A stretch of DNA of 12,419 nt from Planctomycetota bacterium (GCA_029259935.1 JAJDEH010000241.1:1-12419); one strand, 5' to 3'; positions 1-6,780 are shown, counted from the first letter of the stretch. Notes: generated by a model from the letters alone, not told the origin. Made by a program: numbers and translations.

Positions 1-94
1 GGGGTGGTTCCGCAACGTGCCCCCACGGTCGTGTGCGCGGCGAGATTCCTTGGCGAGCGCAACTCACGGCTGTTAAGAATGGGGGATGAACGCC

Positions 95-179
95 GGGTGG
101 CTGGGGTCGAACGAATGTGAGCCCCCAGCGCGACAACGGCGACAACTGGGGGCTCGCTTTCGCTCGACCCCAGCCACCC
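95..179. repeat. Two-step long palindrome (REP-like or terminator-like)
   Basis: The outer arms at 95-110 and 164-179 are perfect 16-bp inverse complements, starting GGGTGGCTGGGG and ending CCCCAGCCACCC. The inner arms at 119-127 and 147-155 are a perfect 9-bp pair (GAGCCCCCA / TGGGGGCTC). The 8-nt spacers between the arms match at 5 of 8 positions. The loop 128-146 holds the 8-mer GCGACAAC twice. It starts 22 bp beyond the stop codon of the minus-strand gene at 202-537, so it could act as its terminator, although there is no T-run. Similar GC-rich palindromes are, from memory, scattered in planctomycete genomes. No second copy was noticed here. Confidence 0.75.
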
Positions 180-201
180 ATCCAATCAGCCAGACCGTCA
201 G

Positions 202-537
202 CTACGCCACTTGCTTTCGCTTGGGCTTGGGCGCGTAGGCGATACGGGCTTGGGCTTCGATCATCTGCACGACCGCCTCGGAGGCCCATTGATAAACTTG
301 CGTTTGTTGGGCGGGCGTGTCGATGCGATGATGCTGGAAAACAGTATCCAGTTCCCGTTGCAAGATGACCGCGGATCGGGCGCGAATGTAACCCTTGGCT
401 TCCCAGGATCTCATGACTTCCAGCCGCCGGCTGACGCGTTGCCAGACCACGTGGCGGCTGCGGCCAGCGACCTCTTCGGCGATGAGGGCCAATTTTTTCT
501 CAGACGGACGTCCCAGTATTTGGTCAAGCAATGTCAT
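202..537 (-). CDS. Small hypothetical protein (111 aa)
   Basis: I do not recognise this protein. It is a 111-residue, largely helical, basic and soluble-looking polypeptide with no signal peptide or membrane segment. It starts MTLLDQILGRPSEKK and ends in a lysine/arginine-rich tail (PKPKRKQVA). The ATG at 537-535 is preferred over the TTG one codon upstream because AAGGA lies 7 nt before the ATG. The predicted helices contain charged heptad-like stretches (residues about 12-45 and 60-95), which would fit a small DNA- or protein-binding role, but nothing decides this. It stands alone, with a large palindrome behind its stop codon. The reading frame on the opposite strand (211-672) is arginine- and proline-rich and looks like a shadow. 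Confidence 0.6.
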   Translation of the reverse strand: MTLLDQILGRPSEKKLALIAEEVAGRSRHVVWQRVSRRLEVMRSWEAKGYIRARSAVILQRELDTVFQHHRIDTPAQQTQVYQWASEAVVQMIEAQARIAYAPKPKRKQVA

Positions 538-931
538 CAACGGATCCTTCCGGCGTCAAGTAAAACAGGGCTTCATGTCAATCCGCCGCCCACGGACGCC
601 GCACGCCGAAAAAGGCAACGCGCGGAGAATGAGTTTTCTTATTGGATCGTAAAATTCAGAGCCAATTCTTGACCCGCGCTGCGCCGATGCCAGCTAGTCC
701 GAACAGGCAAACTGTGCGTGCGGGGCCGCTAGCAAGCGGTGCCGTTCGAACAGCCTACCTGACCGTCACACTTTGCCCGGGGCCGGTGGCAGCCGATTTG
801 ACCTTCGCCTTCCCTTTTGATGAGGCACGGTCATAGCGGGGGAATCTCTGACCAGGCGCTACTCTGTGCGGCCTGATGCGGGGACCAGGAATGGCGGCTT
901 GGATTTGCTACACTGCTGTTCTCTTTTTTAG
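538..931. other. Gene-free stretch upstream of the sulfatase
   Basis: No convincing gene, RNA or promoter was seen here. Open frames at 642-836 and 395-652 lack a ribosome binding site and have shadow-like composition rich in Arg, Pro and Ser. The stretch should hold the promoters of the divergent genes at 202-537 (minus) and 1010-2440 (plus), but no clear -35/-10 pair stood out by eye. Confidence 0.5.
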
Positions 932-997
932 CCATCCGACACCCATTTTCCATCTGACGCCTATTTTCCATCTGACGCCTATTTTCCATCCGACGCC
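932..997. repeat. 18-bp tandem repeat, 3.7 copies, in the sulfatase leader
   Basis: Units lie at 932-949, 950-967 and 968-985, with a 12-bp partial unit at 986-997. Units 2 and 3 are identical (CCATCTGACGCCTATTTT). Unit 1 and the partial unit differ at a few bases (CCATCCGAC...). The array ends 12 bp before the sulfatase start codon and abuts its weak AGGG ribosome binding site, so copy-number change would alter the leader. Confidence 0.9.
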
Positions 998-1009
998 AGG
1001 GTCCTCGCC

Positions 1010-2440
1010 ATGCCGCAAGATCAACCGAATATTATCTTCATCATCACCGACCAGCAGCGGTTCGATACGATCAACGCGCTTGGCTTTCCCTACATGGACA
1101 CGCCGCACATGGACCGGCTGGTCAACGAAGGGACCACGTTCACCAACTGCTTTATTACCGCCGCGTCGTGCGCGCCGGCTCGGGCCAGCCTATTCACCGG
1201 CTACTTTCCGCACACCACCGGCATCTATCGCAACGCCGACACTTGGCGGCGAAGCTGGATCGAAACGCTTTCGCAAGTCGGCTACCGTTGCATCAACGTC
1301 GGTAAGATGCACAGCTATCCTTACGACACGCCGCTGGGCTTTCACGAACGATACGTGGTCGAGAACAAGGACCGCTATCTGGAAGAGCGATTTTATTTCG
1401 ACGAATGGGACAAAGCCGTGCGGATTCGCGGCCATGTGAAACAGCAGCGCGAATTGTATCGCCAACGGGCCGACTATCGCGACCGGCTGGGCGCGTTCGA
1501 ATGGGAACTGCCCGAGGATCTGCACAGCGACATGTTCGTCGGCGAGATGGCCAGTTGGTGGCTGGAAAGCAAGCCGCCAACGCAGCCGCTGTTTCTGGAA
1601 ATTGGTTTCCCCGGTCCGCATCCGCCCTACGATCCGATTCCCCGCTATGCCGAACCGTACATGAAAAAGGATCTCCCGCTGCTGGAAGTCACGCAAGAGG
1701 AGTTGGATAACCAGCCTAAGCCGCTGCAAGGCCTGCGGATTCACAACCAGAAAGTGGACCACGATTCGGTGGTGCTGGAACTCAATCCCACGCACGAACA
1801 ACGGCATTTGCAGCGAGCGTATTATCTGGCGAACGTGACGATGATCGACGAAAAGGTGGGACAGATCTTGCAGTCGCTGGAGGATCGCGGCTATCTAGAA
1901 AATTCCGTCGTCATTTTCACCAGCGACCACGGCGACTGCCTCACCGATCACGGCCATTCGCAAAAGTGGACCATGTATGACACCATCACCCGCATGCCGT
2001 TGGTCGTCTGGTCGCCGGGGCGTTTCGACGGCGGACGGCTGATCGACGGACTTTGCCAGCAAATGGACATCGGCCCCACGTTGCTGGAAATCGCCGGCGC
2101 GGAAGTGCCCGACAACCTGGAAGCCACCACGTTGCTTCCCGCGCTGGAAGGCAAGGACTGGACGCCGCGCGATTACGTCTACGCCGAACAGGGCCAAGAC
2201 GGCATCTTGACCGACACGCAGTTCGTCACGATGGTCCGCGACGCCAATTGGAAACTGGTCCATTTTCTTGACGAGCCGTGGGGCCAACTGTTTGATCTGA
2301 AGGCCGACCCCGATGAAGTCAACAATTTGTGGACCGATCCCGCTTACGACAAACAAAAACAAAGGTTGCTCGCCGAACTACGCGAATGGCGTATTCGTAG
2401 TGGCTGGAGTACGAGTAAGTGGGCGGCCGAGTGGCGATAG
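1010..2440 (+). CDS. Sulfatase (S1 family, formylglycine-dependent)
   Basis: This is a 476-residue sulfatase of the alkaline phosphatase superfamily that hydrolyses a sulfate ester; the substrate cannot be told from sequence. Visible family landmarks, in order, are the N-terminal metal-site strand NIIFIITDQQ (D14, Q15), the signature CAPAR at residues 54-58 whose Cys54 would be converted to formylglycine, K99 and H101 in VGKMH, H204 in GPHPPYD, the second metal motif SDHGD (D306, H307) and K319. Length is normal for the family. Unlike many planctomycete sulfatases it has no signal peptide, so it probably acts in the cytoplasm, perhaps on sulfated oligosaccharides after uptake. The start ATG has AGGG 8 nt upstream. 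It needs a formylglycine-generating enzyme, which is not encoded here. A membrane protein gene follows 36 bp downstream. Confidence 0.95.
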   Translation: MPQDQPNIIFIITDQQRFDTINALGFPYMDTPHMDRLVNEGTTFTNCFITAASCAPARASLFTGYFPHTTGIYRNADTWRRSWIETLSQVGYRCINVGKMHSYPYDTPLGFHERYVVENKDRYLEERFYFDEWDKAVRIRGHVKQQRELYRQRADYRDRLGAFEWELPEDLHSDMFVGEMASWWLESKPPTQPLFLEIGFPGPHPPYDPIPRYAEPYMKKDLPLLEVTQEELDNQPKPLQGLRIHNQKVDHDSVVLELNPTHEQRHLQRAYYLANVTMIDEKVGQILQSLEDRGYLENSVVIFTSDHGDCLTDHGHSQKWTMYDTITRMPLVVWSPGRFDGGRLIDGLCQQMDIGPTLLEIAGAEVPDNLEATTLLPALEGKDWTPRDYVYAEQGQDGILTDTQFVTMVRDANWKLVHFLDEPWGQLFDLKADPDEVNNLWTDPAYDKQKQRLLAELREWRIRSGWSTSKWAAEWR

Positions 2441-2476
2441 CGGTAGGATGCGGAAAAACGAACAACAAGCACACCG

Positions 2477-3628
2477 ATGAATTGGCTTCGTCCCGTCGGC
2501 CGGATTTGGACCCGGCTTTGTCTCTTTCACCGCATCTGGGCCTGGCTTGATCCTCAAAGCCCCATTTCCAGGACGCTGCGAATCAAGTTCTTTCTGACCG
2601 GGATCGTGTTTCCGCTCACCGGATTGTTGTTCCTGCTGGGCGGGATGCCGGTCATGCTGGACTCGCCATGGCAGTCGGGAGAGTCCAGAGACTACATCGC
2701 CGTGCTGATGCGCTACCCGGCGCTGGTGCTGTTCTTTCCGTGCGTTGGCTTCAGCATGATCTGCCTGGGCACTTGGACGATCGCGCCCAAGACGAGCCGC
2801 TTTTTCGTTCTCCGATTGGGCATCTACACGGGCGTGGCGGTTGGTTTGCTGCTGTTTGTTTTGATTTACATGACCACGTCGATTTTGACGCTGATTGCCG
2901 CCGCCATTGTCGGCGTCGCGCTGGCCGTGGTGACCTTCAGCATCGCCAAAATCATCAAGCACGCTCGGCGTTTTACGATCCGTCATCTGCTGATCCTGAC
3001 CGGCGGATGCGCGGTGGTGATCTTCCTGGTTCAACTGCTGGACCTTGGCGAGAACGTAGGCGCGAGCTTCGTAATTGCCTTCTTGCTTATTCTGTTCTCC
3101 GCGCCGACTCTTGGGTTGCTCACCTACGTTCGCGCCACGAGAATCGTCAGCCGCGAATCGCAATGGATTCGGCTGGCCGGTTTGCACTGGCTGAAGATTG
3201 TTGGCTATCTCGTGGCGGGAGGAACCTGGGTGACGACGGCGGTCGTTTGTTACCGCTACGCCGTGGTGCTGATGTTGCACGAGTACTCCAAGCTGCCGAC
3301 CACCGATCCCAACTGCTACCTGAGCAGCGGCGCAAGGCACGGTCACCCCTGGCTGGTGGGCGCGAGAACCAGCGTCGGTCCGCAAACCAAACGGCTCAAA
3401 TTCCTGGAACTCGTCTTCGCGCAGGGTTGCCCGCGTCTTCACTCCCGGGTCAGAGTTTGTTACGACCTTATCGGCCCGCCACTGGCCCGGTATTGCGGTA
3501 GGAATCGATGGTTCGCCGACGCGACCTACGTCGCCCTAATGCCGCTGGCCTGGCTGGCGGATTGCCTGCGAATCGTTCTGCGAATTCCCAAGTCGACCAT
3601 CCTGGCGATGTACCTTGGACAAGATTAG
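2477..3628 (+). CDS. Seven-helix membrane protein of unknown function
   Basis: This 383-residue protein has about seven hydrophobic segments (residues roughly 37-60, 80-101, 112-131, 134-156, 168-188, 196-218 and 239-265). A C-terminal soluble domain of about 110 residues follows, containing the motif DPNCYLSSGARHGHP at about 277-291. I recall similar C-terminal motifs in uncharacterised planctomycete membrane proteins, possibly a DUF6688-type family, but cannot confirm the assignment. No catalytic motif was identified. The gene starts 36 bp after the sulfatase stop codon and could be cotranscribed with it, although the ribosome binding site is weak (GGAAAAACG region). It converges with the HtrA-like gene on the other strand, with only 4 bp between the two stop codons. 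A 354-codon antisense frame inside it (2378-3442) is rich in Gln, Arg, Asn and His and is judged a shadow. Confidence 0.85.
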   Translation: MNWLRPVGRIWTRLCLFHRIWAWLDPQSPISRTLRIKFFLTGIVFPLTGLLFLLGGMPVMLDSPWQSGESRDYIAVLMRYPALVLFFPCVGFSMICLGTWTIAPKTSRFFVLRLGIYTGVAVGLLLFVLIYMTTSILTLIAAAIVGVALAVVTFSIAKIIKHARRFTIRHLLILTGGCAVVIFLVQLLDLGENVGASFVIAFLLILFSAPTLGLLTYVRATRIVSRESQWIRLAGLHWLKIVGYLVAGGTWVTTAVVCYRYAVVLMLHEYSKLPTTDPNCYLSSGARHGHPWLVGARTSVGPQTKRLKFLELVFAQGCPRLHSRVRVCYDLIGPPLARYCGRNRWFADATYVALMPLAWLADCLRIVLRIPKSTILAMYLGQD

Positions 3629-3632
3629 CAGT

Positions 3633-5099
3633 CTACCGCTTGTCGGCCTCCTTGTTTTCTGAATCGTTTTCTGAACCGTGCGCCCTTTGTAATTGCTCGG
3701 TCAGCTTGTCCAACTGTTTCCGTAGCGACGCCACTTCGCGGTGAAGCAGGTCCAGCTTCTTCGCGGTGTCCGACCGCTGAACTTGAATCGTGGCCGGAGC
3801 CACCGGTCGGGGTTGCAAACGCCGGCTGAGTTGTGCCTTCGCGTAGGCTTTCTGCGCTTCAACGAAGGCCCGCTGTAGACCCTTGGGTTGATTTTGGTTC
3901 GGCGCCTGCTGGCTTGGCTGGACGACGTGAATCCTTCCTTCCGGATCGGCAATGTACAGCAAATCGGGGTGAAGCGTCGTCAATTGTCGCCCGCTGTTGT
4001 CCCGGAATAGGTAAGAGTAATGAGACGACGCCTGTGCCGGTGTCGCCGGAGAGCGTCCGAGTGTCACCTTGACTTGCATTTCGGTTGGCGATTGTTCCTT
4101 GTTCTGCGAGTTCGGACGACGGATGGTAACCGTCAGCATCTCGCCTGCCTTGTGGCGGCCGACGGCCTGAATGACTTCGGCAGGCGAAGTGGCTTCCTCG
4201 TCGTCCAATTTCACAATACTGTCACCAACTCGAATGTCGGCGGCCGCCGCGGCCGACTTGGGCTGGACACGCTCCACAAGCACCCCCAGTTCTTCCACGG
4301 CCGGCGAGTCGGGTTCATGGAGTGTTACGCCAAGGTAGGCACGATGCACGACCACCGAGTTTTCGCCACTCCGTTCCTTGAGCAACATGTCGACAAATTC
4401 CGCTGGGATGGCCAAGGCCTCACCGCGCTCATGGCCGGTTCGGCCCTGTTTGGCCACGACGATCCCCAACAGTCCTCCCCGTCCATCGACCAGCGGAGCA
4501 CCCGCGCTCATCGGACCCACGGAAACATCGGTCTTGAACAGATTAATCGGACCCTTGGTAGCCGCGGATTTGCTGGTGACGATTCCTTGAGCGACCGCGC
4601 GGTCCTTGAGATCGGTGCAGTAGGTTGCCACGACCTGTTGCCCCAGTTCCCCTTGATCCTTGCCCGTTTGCACCGGCTGTAAATCGTCGGCATCTATTTT
4701 CAGCAGCTTCAGGCCGCTACGAAAATCGTCCACCAGCAGCCGGGCGGGAAGTGTGCGTCCGTCATTCAAGGTAACCGAAAATGCTCCCGGTTTGGAATGC
4801 GCCAGGACGGTGACAATCAGCCCGTCGGTCGAGACCGCCGTGCCGCTGGATAAGCTGATTTCGTCCGGAGTTGGGCGAACACCGACGGGCGCGTTGGCAT
4901 AGCCCACAATCACGCCTTTGGACACCTTGGCGTTGGGTTCGCTCTTCGTCCCCTCCGCGCGCCATTCGACCGCGACGGTGGCGGGCAGTGCTTTCTTTAC
5001 CGCCGCCCGCACGTCGTCCGCGGCGGCCGGCGATGGCCAGCACAAGATCGTGACAGCGGAAAAACAGAACAGTGTTTGAAAAATCCTTCGTTTCCTCAT
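3633..5099 (-). CDS. Exported HtrA-like pseudoprotease with PDZ domain and coiled coil
   Basis: This is a 488-residue protein with a signal peptide (MRKRRIF, hydrophobic core, AAA|D cleavage near residue 27). A trypsin-like HtrA domain follows (about 30-245), then a PDZ domain (about 253-350), a proline/glutamine-rich linker and a C-terminal coiled coil (about 444-474). Aligned with HtrA motifs, the His box reads TVLAHS, with H101 shifted by one. The Asp position is Gly129 (SGLKLLKID instead of TDLAVLKID). The Ser box is GPMSAGAPL instead of NPGNSGGPL, putting Ala199 at the nucleophile. Proteolysis is therefore unlikely; a chaperone, sensor or scaffold role in the periplasm is inferred. It lies 11 bp after the putative anti-sigma gene, with GGGAG as ribosome binding site. 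The final heptads (KKLDLLHREVASLRKQLDKL) suggest oligomerisation. Confidence 0.88.
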   Translation of the reverse strand: MRKRRIFQTLFCFSAVTILCWPSPAAADDVRAAVKKALPATVAVEWRAEGTKSEPNAKVSKGVIVGYANAPVGVRPTPDEISLSSGTAVSTDGLIVTVLAHSKPGAFSVTLNDGRTLPARLLVDDFRSGLKLLKIDADDLQPVQTGKDQGELGQQVVATYCTDLKDRAVAQGIVTSKSAATKGPINLFKTDVSVGPMSAGAPLVDGRGGLLGIVVAKQGRTGHERGEALAIPAEFVDMLLKERSGENSVVVHRAYLGVTLHEPDSPAVEELGVLVERVQPKSAAAAADIRVGDSIVKLDDEEATSPAEVIQAVGRHKAGEMLTVTIRRPNSQNKEQSPTEMQVKVTLGRSPATPAQASSHYSYLFRDNSGRQLTTLHPDLLYIADPEGRIHVVQPSQQAPNQNQPKGLQRAFVEAQKAYAKAQLSRRLQPRPVAPATIQVQRSDTAKKLDLLHREVASLRKQLDKLTEQLQRAHGSENDSENKEADKR

Positions 5100-5110
5100 C
5101 GTGCAACTCC

Positions 5111-5680
5111 CTAGAGAGAATTTTTGTTGGGTGTTTCGTCGTTGATGCCAAGCACGCGACGAATCGCGCGTTGCTCGGCGGACGTAAGCTCTCGTAATTC
5201 AATTTGCTCGACCTGAGCGGGAAAATAGACGCCAGTGGCGATGACTTCGGCCTGCTCGATGTCGGTCGAGTTCGTAAATACAACCGGCACAACTTGCGGT
5301 CGAACCGGCTGACCGATCGCGGTTTCCAGCGGCGCGACAACGGCCCTTGGTTTTGCCAGTTCAACGGGGACTCCATCATCGACGGTCGCCCCTCGGCTTC
5401 CGGTTTCGTTAGACGAAGCCACATCCCGCGAAACCTTTCCCTGGTCATCATTTGCGTTTCGGACGTCAGGTCGCAGGCTGCGATAGCCGGCCACGCACAA
5501 GACGATGGTCATCAGGCTCGCGGCCAACGAAACTCGTCTCATCCGGCGCCAGGCCATTCGTTTTTTGTGCCGGGCGACCAATTGCCGCGCAGAGCCATGG
5601 TGTTTCGTCGCGCAAAGTAAGCGATCCGCTTCCTCGCGCAACTGGTCTCCAAATGGTTCCAATTCACGCTTCTCATTCAT
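5111..5680 (-). CDS. Putative anti-sigma factor, single-pass membrane protein (189 aa)
   Basis: No family is recognised from sequence; the role is inferred from position directly after an ECF sigma gene. The protein has a charged cytoplasmic N-terminus (about 49 residues with many Arg and Lys), one transmembrane helix at about 50-66 (VSLAASLMTIVLCVAGY) and an extracytoplasmic part of about 120 residues. The HxxxCxxC motif of zinc-binding anti-sigma domains is absent, so if it is an anti-sigma factor it is of another class. I chose the ATG at 5680 rather than the in-frame ATG at 5713. It overlaps the sigma stop in the string ATGAATGA, typical of translational coupling, and has AAAAGAG just upstream. 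Using 5713 would add 11 residues. The HtrA-like gene follows after 11 bp. Confidence 0.72.
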   Translation of the reverse strand: MNEKRELEPFGDQLREEADRLLCATKHHGSARQLVARHKKRMAWRRMRRVSLAASLMTIVLCVAGYRSLRPDVRNANDDQGKVSRDVASSNETGSRGATVDDGVPVELAKPRAVVAPLETAIGQPVRPQVVPVVFTNSTDIEQAEVIATGVYFPAQVEQIELRELTSAEQRAIRRVLGINDETPNKNSL

Positions 5681-6326
5681 GGCGGCTCTTTTCGTCAGTC
5701 GCTGCCTTTTCATTCGTCACGATAGGTTCGTGAACTGCGGCGACTTGCACCTGGTGTTTTGATTTCCGTTGATCCTTCCGCAATTTAGACTTCAAGGCCG
5801 CCAGTCCATGATGCAGCCGCGATTTGACCGTGCCGGCCGGACATCCCATCACTTCGGCAATTTGATCATAGGTGAGTCCTTCCGAGTATCTCAAAACGAC
5901 GGCGATTCGCTGGGCTTCCGGCAACGACTCGACACAAGACCACAGGTTCTCTCGCCACTCTTCCAATTCGATCACGTCGGCCGGCGACTTCTCCGGTACG
6001 GCACCCTTCGACAAGTGAAACCAGGCCAGCCACCGTCGCCAGCCCCGCTCGGCCGACCGCAACCGCTTGCGGCGGACATTCAACAGGATCGAATACAACC
6101 AGGTTTCGACCTTGCTTTGCCCCGCGAACCGATGCCAGGACTGCATGGCTTGTAAAAAGGTTTCCTGCGCAAGTTCGTCGGCATCCCAGGAATTGCCCAC
6201 CAGCAGCACGGCCGCTCGCAGAATTCTCGGGTAATGTTGCTGGATTAGCGATTCAAAGTCCGGGTTATCCACGTGGATGGTCGAATGTGAGTGCGTTTGA
6301 GCCCGCGATATCGCAAGTGTTTTCAT
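5673..6326 (-). CDS. ECF-family RNA polymerase sigma factor (217 aa)
   Basis: This directs RNA polymerase to a specific promoter set. Sigma region 2 covers about residues 23-90, with the polymerase-binding stretch DADELAQETFLQA and the melting/-10 helix ETWLYSILLNVRRKRLR. Region 4 covers about 128-182, with the helix-turn-helix LTYDQIAEVMGCPAGTVKSR. The linker is short, with no region 3, as expected for ECF factors. A 30-residue charged tail follows region 4. It is the first gene of a three-gene operon with a putative membrane anti-sigma protein and an exported HtrA-like pseudoprotease, which suggests response to an envelope signal. The start ATG at 6326 has a poorly placed AGGG immediately before it. 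A second possible start was not obvious, and the N-terminal 20 residues are outside the conserved domain. Confidence 0.93.
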   Translation of the reverse strand: MKTLAISRAQTHSHSTIHVDNPDFESLIQQHYPRILRAAVLLVGNSWDADELAQETFLQAMQSWHRFAGQSKVETWLYSILLNVRRKRLRSAERGWRRWLAWFHLSKGAVPEKSPADVIELEEWRENLWSCVESLPEAQRIAVVLRYSEGLTYDQIAEVMGCPAGTVKSRLHHGLAALKSKLRKDQRKSKHQVQVAAVHEPIVTNEKAATDEKSRHE

Positions 6327-6356
6327 CCCTGCTACTCGACCTAATTAGTTCCCACC

Positions 6357-6371
6357 GAACTGAATGAGTTC
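6357..6371. promoter_or_regulatory. Small dyad upstream of the ECF sigma operon
   Basis: GAACT (6357-6361) and AGTTC (6367-6371) form a 5-bp inverted repeat with a 5-nt spacer, 31 nt upstream of the sigma start codon. It could be an operator or part of an autoregulated promoter. No clear ECF-type -35/-10 pair with normal spacing was found, so this is only a candidate. Confidence 0.25.
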
Positions 6372-6383
6372 AATGAATCTTAA

Positions 6384-6449
6384 CTGATTCTCCGCCTTGC
6401 CAAGGAGCAGCTCTATCTGATTCTCCCGTGCCACAGGGGAGCTAGAGGG
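6384..6449. repeat. Tandem 33-bp imperfect repeat, each unit a hairpin
   Basis: Both units start CTGATTCTCC (6384 and 6417) and contain a hairpin of the form CTCC...GGAG, the second being CTCCC/GGGAG with a 9-nt loop. Period is 33 bp. The repeat lies about 60-125 nt upstream of the ECF sigma gene on its leader or promoter side. A regulatory role is possible but not shown. Confidence 0.6.
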
Positions 6450-6720
6450 GGTCCAAGATCCCCGGCCGCGCGCCAGCATGAATAGGGCCGCCGAGGGTGC
6501 ACTCAGCTCAGTAGCAAGAGACTAGCTGCTTTTTTGGGCGAAAACGGTGTGGTTTGATCGCTTGGAGGATGGGCGCGCGGTCGAATTTTCCGCTGCCCCA
6601 TTGGCAATGGAGGGATTCGTGCGAGAAACGCTGAAAAGGCGTGCTGCCAAGCTGGCTGCACCCTCTCGGTTATGAAACCGCTTAGTGAGAACGTGCGTGG
6701 TTTGGAATTCACTCTCGTTC
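6450..6720. other. Gene-poor stretch between sigma operon and cassette-like region
   Basis: No convincing gene was found. A weak terminator-like hairpin on the plus strand (AGTAGC 6510-6515, GCTGCT 6525-6530, then TTTTT) is visible, although no plus-strand gene precedes it. A GTG-started 69-codon minus frame at 6503-6712 begins just beyond the first attC-like site, but it has Pro/Ser/Arg-rich composition and no recognisable features. Confidence 0.4.
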
Positions 6721-6780
6721 GCCCAACGGGAAGTGTTCCCGTCGGCGCTGGTAGTGACGGTGCGGGAACACAGTGTTAGC
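6721..6780 (-). repeat. attC-like imperfect inverted repeat, candidate 1 (best)
   Basis: On the plus strand it reads GCCCAAC (6721-6727), GGGAA, GTGTTCCCG (6733-6741), a 21-nt loop, CGGGAACAC (6763-6771), AGT, GTTAGC (6775-6780). The 9-bp inner arms are perfect. The outer boxes pair partly and read as GTTGGGC (fits GTTRRRY) and GCTAAC on the minus strand. The stop codon TAA of the minus-strand gene 6776-7105 lies inside the GCTAAC box, as often in integron cassettes. No extrahelical base is evident in the inner stem. A competing hairpin exists (ACGGGAA-GTG-TTCCCGT, 6726-6742), so a plain terminator is an alternative. Confidence 0.5.

Noticed and set aside
876..1439. 187-codon plus-strand frame encoding a TPIFHL repeat peptide upstream of and into the sulfatase gene
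   Set aside because: It is produced by the 18-bp tandem repeat (a multiple of 3) and then runs through the sulfatase in the wrong frame with Arg/Thr/Ser-rich composition.
1190..1807. 205-codon minus-strand frame inside the sulfatase
   Set aside because: The sulfatase motifs on the plus strand establish the coding frame; this is its codon-bias shadow.
2378..3442. 354-codon minus-strand frame antisense to the membrane protein gene
   Set aside because: It is rich in Gln, Asn, Arg and His with no structured segments. The plus-strand frame has clear transmembrane helices and a conserved-looking C-terminal domain.
6327..6350. GGGAAC near the sigma start as an ECF autoregulated -35 box
   Set aside because: The only GTC-type -10 lies 7 nt away instead of about 16-17, and both elements would be too close to the start codon.
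6509..6535. Stem AGTAGC/GCTGCT followed by a T-run as a plus-strand terminator
   Set aside because: The stem is short with a wobble pair and no plus-strand gene lies upstream, so it is recorded only as a weak signal.
6503..6712. 69-codon GTG-started minus frame just beyond attC-like site 1, a possible fifth cassette
   Set aside because: The Pro/Ser/Arg-rich composition, weak start and lack of an attC-like element after its stop give no support.
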